Shown here piece by piece: positions 61,044 to 64,000 of a stretch of DNA of 64,000 nucleotides (position 1 is the stretch's first letter; each line of letters opens with the position of its first letter). Source of the stretch: Dactylorhiza incarnata (Eukaryota > Streptophyta > Magnoliopsida > Asparagales > Orchidaceae); assembly GCA_033032865.1 (NCBI GenBank), contig JAWHQI010000614.1:411616-475615 (forward strand). Reading direction: 5' to 3'. The position numbers were made by a program, and so were the translations under genes. A model generated the notes under the pieces. It did not search any database and had not been told where the DNA came from. It saw nothing but the letters and a program-made list of their open reading frames with translations.

Positions 61044-62971
61044 GTATCTTCTCTATTAACTACTGCTGCGGCTCTTTTTAGGGTGTTTGGATGATGAGCT
61101 TTTTCAAAAGAGCTTTCACAAGAAAGATGTTTTGAGAGCTTTCTAAAAACCGTTTTCTCTGCTTTCAGTTTTTCCTCTTTTATTTAAAGATTTTCTTTCT
61201 CCAATTCTAGATTCTTCACGGATTCGTGATTTTTGCTTCTCGCTACTGATCTTTTGTAACTTGTCTATTTAGGGTTTAGATAATATTTACTTATGTATGC
61301 GATAAATAATTAACATAAAACACTTTTTATTAATAAAATGTTGTTCTACCAAACGGATTTAGATAGAGATTTTTCAAACAGTCTACTATATTTTCAAAAC
61401 AGTTTCTAATGCCACCGCTGGTCCCAACACAGCTTTTTTCACCGCCACCGCCGCCCCAAACATAACTTTAATATGTTGTTTTGAGTATGATTTGCGTTCA
61501 GGTCAGAGAAAAACAGAGATCGGAAACTCTGCGAGAGCTGCATCTTCAACGAGCGAGACAATAACCGTGGGCACTGCACGCACTCCTCAAATAGCACCCA
61601 AAAATCAAATATCTCAAATGTGAGTTTTCTTTATTATTATTATTATTATTATTATCATCATCGAATAATTATCAAAACTTTTTCTGAAAGTTAGCATAAT
61701 TACATATTATACCCAATGATGCAGCACTCCCGGACCCGCCCCGGCCGGCGGAGTCACACCTGCCAGCGGAACACGAACTGGCACGCGCCGCGAAAGGACT
61801 GCAGCCCAGACACCCCAACCCGTCTCCGCACCTATTCTCAGCGCGGCGGGTTGTTGAGGCCGGGGCTCGATCCCCAGACCTCCTTGATAAGCACCTTTCC
61901 TAACAGGCCTCATCACCAACTGACCTGCAGGTCAGTTGGTGATGAGGCCTGTTAGGAAAGGTGCTTATCAAGGAGGTCTGGGGATCGAGCCCCGGCCTCA
62001 ACAACCCGCCGCGCTGAGAATAGGTGCGGAGACGGGTTGGGGTGTCTGGGCTGCAGTCCTTTCGCGGCGCGTGCCAGTTCGTGTTCCGCTGGCAGGTGTG
62101 ACTCCGCCGGCCGGGGCGGGTCCGGGCGTGCTGCATCACCCAAGGTTGTCAGAATCGAGATCCTAGGTAAGATCGTTTCGAGGTTGGATCGGATCGGATC
62201 GTAGGATCGGATCGAGGATCGCAAGATCCTACAACATTCATAGATTTAGAATAAAAATATAAAATTGAATTTTGTATCATCAATTAACAAAAAATCAATA
62301 AATTGAGCAGTATATGAATAATTATATTAAATTTTTTTGAATAACTAAAATAAAAAGATTATTGAAATTGTGCATGTATGTTACGAAATATGAACTACAG
62401 GGGATGTAAATGTTGTTTTGTAACATTTAGGAGAGGTTTTTGTAATTTCAATAATAAGAGGGCTATAATCTGTCATTTTTCAAACTTAGAGGGGAGGTCA
62501 CGGTAAATGCCCCTTATTATTATTAGTATTAATCATATTTTATTTATTAAGGGTTCATTTGGCGCGGGGTTTTGGCCGAGCGTTTGGGGCAAATGCCGCC
62601 GGACGGCGGGTAACCAAACGCCCTCCGGCAGCGTTTGCTCCCGCTCGACCCGCCGCGCCTTGAAAAACGGGGCAAAACGCCCCGTTTCAATCCCGGCCTC
62701 CCGCCCTCCGGTTCGAAACCTCCGAGTGCAGCCGCCGTTTGCTCCCGCCACCTCCGCGCCAAATAAAGCCTTAAATGTTCTTTGAATTACTATTTTGAAT
62801 GCAGTGGTTCACCTCTGCTTTGGATAGGAGTTGGAATTGGTCTATCAGCATGGTTTTCAGTGGTATATTTTCATTCATTTCTTCTTTCTGAAGGCATGAG
62901 AAATTTCTTTCATGATTTGTTTCTAACATTTTGTCAACTTATTTAATTGGCAGATGGCAACAAAGCTAAAG
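60926..62971 (+). CDS. TIC40: TIC40 homologue, first four exons
   Basis: Exons 60926-61043, 61502-61619, 62805-62862 and 62954-62971 give 104 codons, and the gene continues outside the window. The first two exons are Ser/Thr/Ala-rich with few acidic residues (MAMSAPAMASTITAASANPN), as in a chloroplast transit peptide. The third encodes the single membrane span IGSPLLWIGVGIGLSAWFSV, very close to the span known in TIC40. The fourth is an 18-bp microexon (MATKLK). TIC40 is an inner-envelope co-chaperone that works with TIC110 and HSP93 in protein import; its TPR/Hop-like part would be downstream. Confidence 0.82.
61502..61619 (+). CDS. TIC40: TIC40 exon 2
   Basis: 118 bp between acceptor gttcag and donor gtgagt. 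It encodes GQRKTEIGNSARAASSTSET and TPQIAPKNQISQ; phases 1 and 2 agree with the neighbours. Confidence 0.82.
61717..62138. mobile_element. 422-bp near-perfect palindromic insertion
   Basis: Two 211-bp arms meet without spacer at 61927/61928 (tgacctgcaggtca). I find a single mismatch between the arms (near the outer end, ctccc versus cgccc). The ends are TGATGCAG and CTGCATCA, and the duplication cccaa flanks it exactly (61712-61716, 62139-62143). Each arm, read outward, has tRNA-promoter-like boxes (tcagttggtgatgagg and gggatcgagcccc), so it may be two SINE-like units head to head. Confidence 0.85.
62155..62235. repeat. gatcg-rich hairpin repeat
   Basis: gatcctaggtaagatcg, several ggatcggatcg words and gcaagatccta form a short inverted, internally repeated block right after the palindrome. 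Origin unknown. Confidence 0.6.
62551..62770. mobile_element. Tourist-like MITE
   Basis: The 220-bp GC-rich block has inverted ends gggttcatttggcgcgg and ccgcgccaaataaagcc (about 14 of 17 match). The ttaa on both sides (62547-62550, 62771-62774) contains the TTA/TAA duplication of PIF/Harbinger elements. It has no coding capacity, despite ORFs on both strands. Confidence 0.75.
62805..62862 (+). CDS. TIC40: TIC40 exon 3 (membrane span)
   Basis: 58 bp between acceptor aatgcag and donor gtatat. It encodes the hydrophobic GSPLLWIGVGIGLSAWFSV. Confidence 0.87.
62954..62971 (+). CDS. TIC40: TIC40 exon 4, 18-bp microexon
   Basis: atggcaacaaagctaaag between attggcag and gtgatt, phase 0. It continues the span into a basic MATKLK, as expected after the TIC40 membrane segment. 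Short, hence less certain. Confidence 0.65.
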
Positions 62972-64000
62972 GTGATTCTCTCTTCAATGTTTTCATCATA
63001 TTGCTGGGTGTTGGTAATATAGATTATGGGTCCGTTGTGGCTGCCGTGAACGCGGCGGTTACGAACCTTCATCTGTTTGACTATACGAAAGATCATATAG
63101 TTTTGCGCACTTAATGTAGATCTTGAGCCCTGATCACCACCCATAGCCAATCGGCCTTAGGTTCGTTGCTTAGTGATTGTGAACATATATTCGCCCATGC
63201 TGCCCACATCTCACGAATAACACGTAATCGGTGCAGATGAATCCACCCAGCCGACCTCCTCGCCTTCAAACTGCTTAACGAAACTCGCCGAATGCTCGAA
63301 TCCCCGCATGATAATCACAATGTTAGTTTTTTTATAAAAAAATTGGCGCTTTGTTGCAGAGTAATATTCCGTTTACATTTCTTCGAAAATAATTAGGATT
63401 TCAACACTTTGGTTCTAACATAATCTTATGACTCTTTTTCCACGTATGTATAAATACATTTTAGAGATACGCAATTCACCGGGCATTCAATTCACTGAAG
63501 GGTGAAGACGCAGAATCAAACAGCGGTCGGTTCGATACAACCGCTTTTGCGACCGGAGGATCGAACGTCGTTTCCGTTTCTGAAGTGGATGCAGATCTTC
63601 CATATGCTGTTGATGAAACTGCGGGTTCTGCGCCAAATTCGGATTGAATATGGGATTTACTATCAATGTATCTACTTTAATTTCGTTGTTTATTTTTATT
63701 TTTGCTCCTTTAATTAACTGAGAATGAGATTAAAATAGAACATTCAAAATAAAAATAATGTTAAGAGTGGTTATTGTTGAAAAGTGAACCGGTGGTACGA
63801 CAAGATGCAATGAACCAGGTTAATACCTCCATCGAGAATCAGCGCATTAATGCTCCAGAAATGGCGGAAGATGAAGAAGCAGGCAGTTCAATGAACGAGG
63901 AAGATGAAGCAGGCAACTGCTTCGTAACTATGCTAAATTAATGCTATTCTCTTGTAAACCTGAACTTATATAAGATTTGAGAAGATTGCCGTTCTATGTA
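62972..64000. other. TIC40: TIC40 intron, incomplete, with coding-like segment
   Basis: No further TIC40 exon was recognised before the window ends. The stretch 63490-63945 reads partly like protein (see separate entry), with a TATAAATA at about 63449. Confidence 0.45.
63503..63941 (+). other. Unidentified coding-like segments
   Basis: A frame from about 63503 to 63647 reads GEDAESNSGRFDTTAFATGG, then NVVSVSEVDADLPYAVDETA, and ends at TGA. A second, 63810-63941, reads MNQVNTSIENQRINAPEMAE and then an acidic duplicated EDEEAG motif before TAA. Composition resembles real protein more than random sequence, but I recognise no family. They could be exons of a captured gene fragment or chance. Confidence 0.3.

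Larger units (their letters stand above)
61620..62804 (+). other. TIC40: TIC40 intron 2 with two insertions
   Basis: GT-AG intron holding an att microsatellite (about 61632-61656), a 422-bp palindrome, a gatcg-rich hairpin (62155-62235), a dispersed short repeat and a MITE. Confidence 0.8.

Noticed and set aside
61928..62138. A functional tRNA gene in the palindrome arm
   Set aside because: Only A- and B-box-like words are present; no cloverleaf with acceptor and anticodon stems can be drawn.
61717..62138. Palindrome as pure assembly or library artefact
   Set aside because: The exact flanking cccaa duplication and TG...CA ends would not be produced by a fold-back artefact; still worth checking with reads.

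Overview
This window is nuclear DNA of a flowering plant. It has spliced host exons, nested LTR retrotransposons of the Ty1/copia and Ty3/gypsy superfamilies, a MITE, tRNA-derived-SINE-like sequence and simple repeats. No bacterial or organellar features, rRNA or functional tRNA genes were seen. The species cannot be named from the sequence.

Two host genes lie on the + strand. The first is KTI12 (plant DRL1/ELO4-like, Elongator-associated). Six exons carry its C-terminal 197 residues: 19621-19706, 20490-20575, 37742-37857, 57545-57595, 57684-57770 and 58235-58402. The reading frame is open across all of them, and the N-terminal P-loop exon(s) lie upstream of the window. Introns of 17.2 kb and 19.7 kb, and an upstream intron of at least 19.6 kb, are filled with retrotransposons. 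The last intron (57771-58234) looks like a U12-type AT-AC intron. The second gene is TIC40 (chloroplast import co-chaperone). It starts at 60926, and four 5' exons are visible before the window ends.

Mobile elements from left to right are as follows. (1) 1-2806: 3' half of a decayed chromovirus. (2) 3515-12135: copia A (TSD atacc), interrupted by antisense copia B at 5846-10313. (3) 12141-14422: Helitron-like termini and minisatellites. (4) 14428-19545: copia C (TSD aatac), ending 75 bp before a KTI12 exon. (5) 21156-23065: gag-only gypsy F. (6) 23232-25610: gag-only gypsy G. (7) About 25611-37457: old copia E, carrying a 1.37-kb solo LTR (27720-29086) and young copia D (30874-36680, TSD gtttc). 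(8) 39340-56606: Athila-type gypsy I (TSD gatgt), carrying antisense gag-only element J (48635-53861, TSD catac). (9) In TIC40 intron 2: a 422-bp near-perfect palindrome with a 5-bp TSD and a Tourist-like MITE.

The leads most worth following are: a pair of GCGGTC/GACCGC hairpins just downstream of the primer binding site in all four related copia elements A-D; the AT-AC intron; the palindromic insertion; the in-frame duplication of the zinc knuckle and protease in D; and the hairpin-forming minisatellite that changed copy number between the two LTRs of J. Premature stops in the younger elements are nearly all C:G to T:A changes, as expected from methylcytosine deamination. All divergence values were counted by eye.
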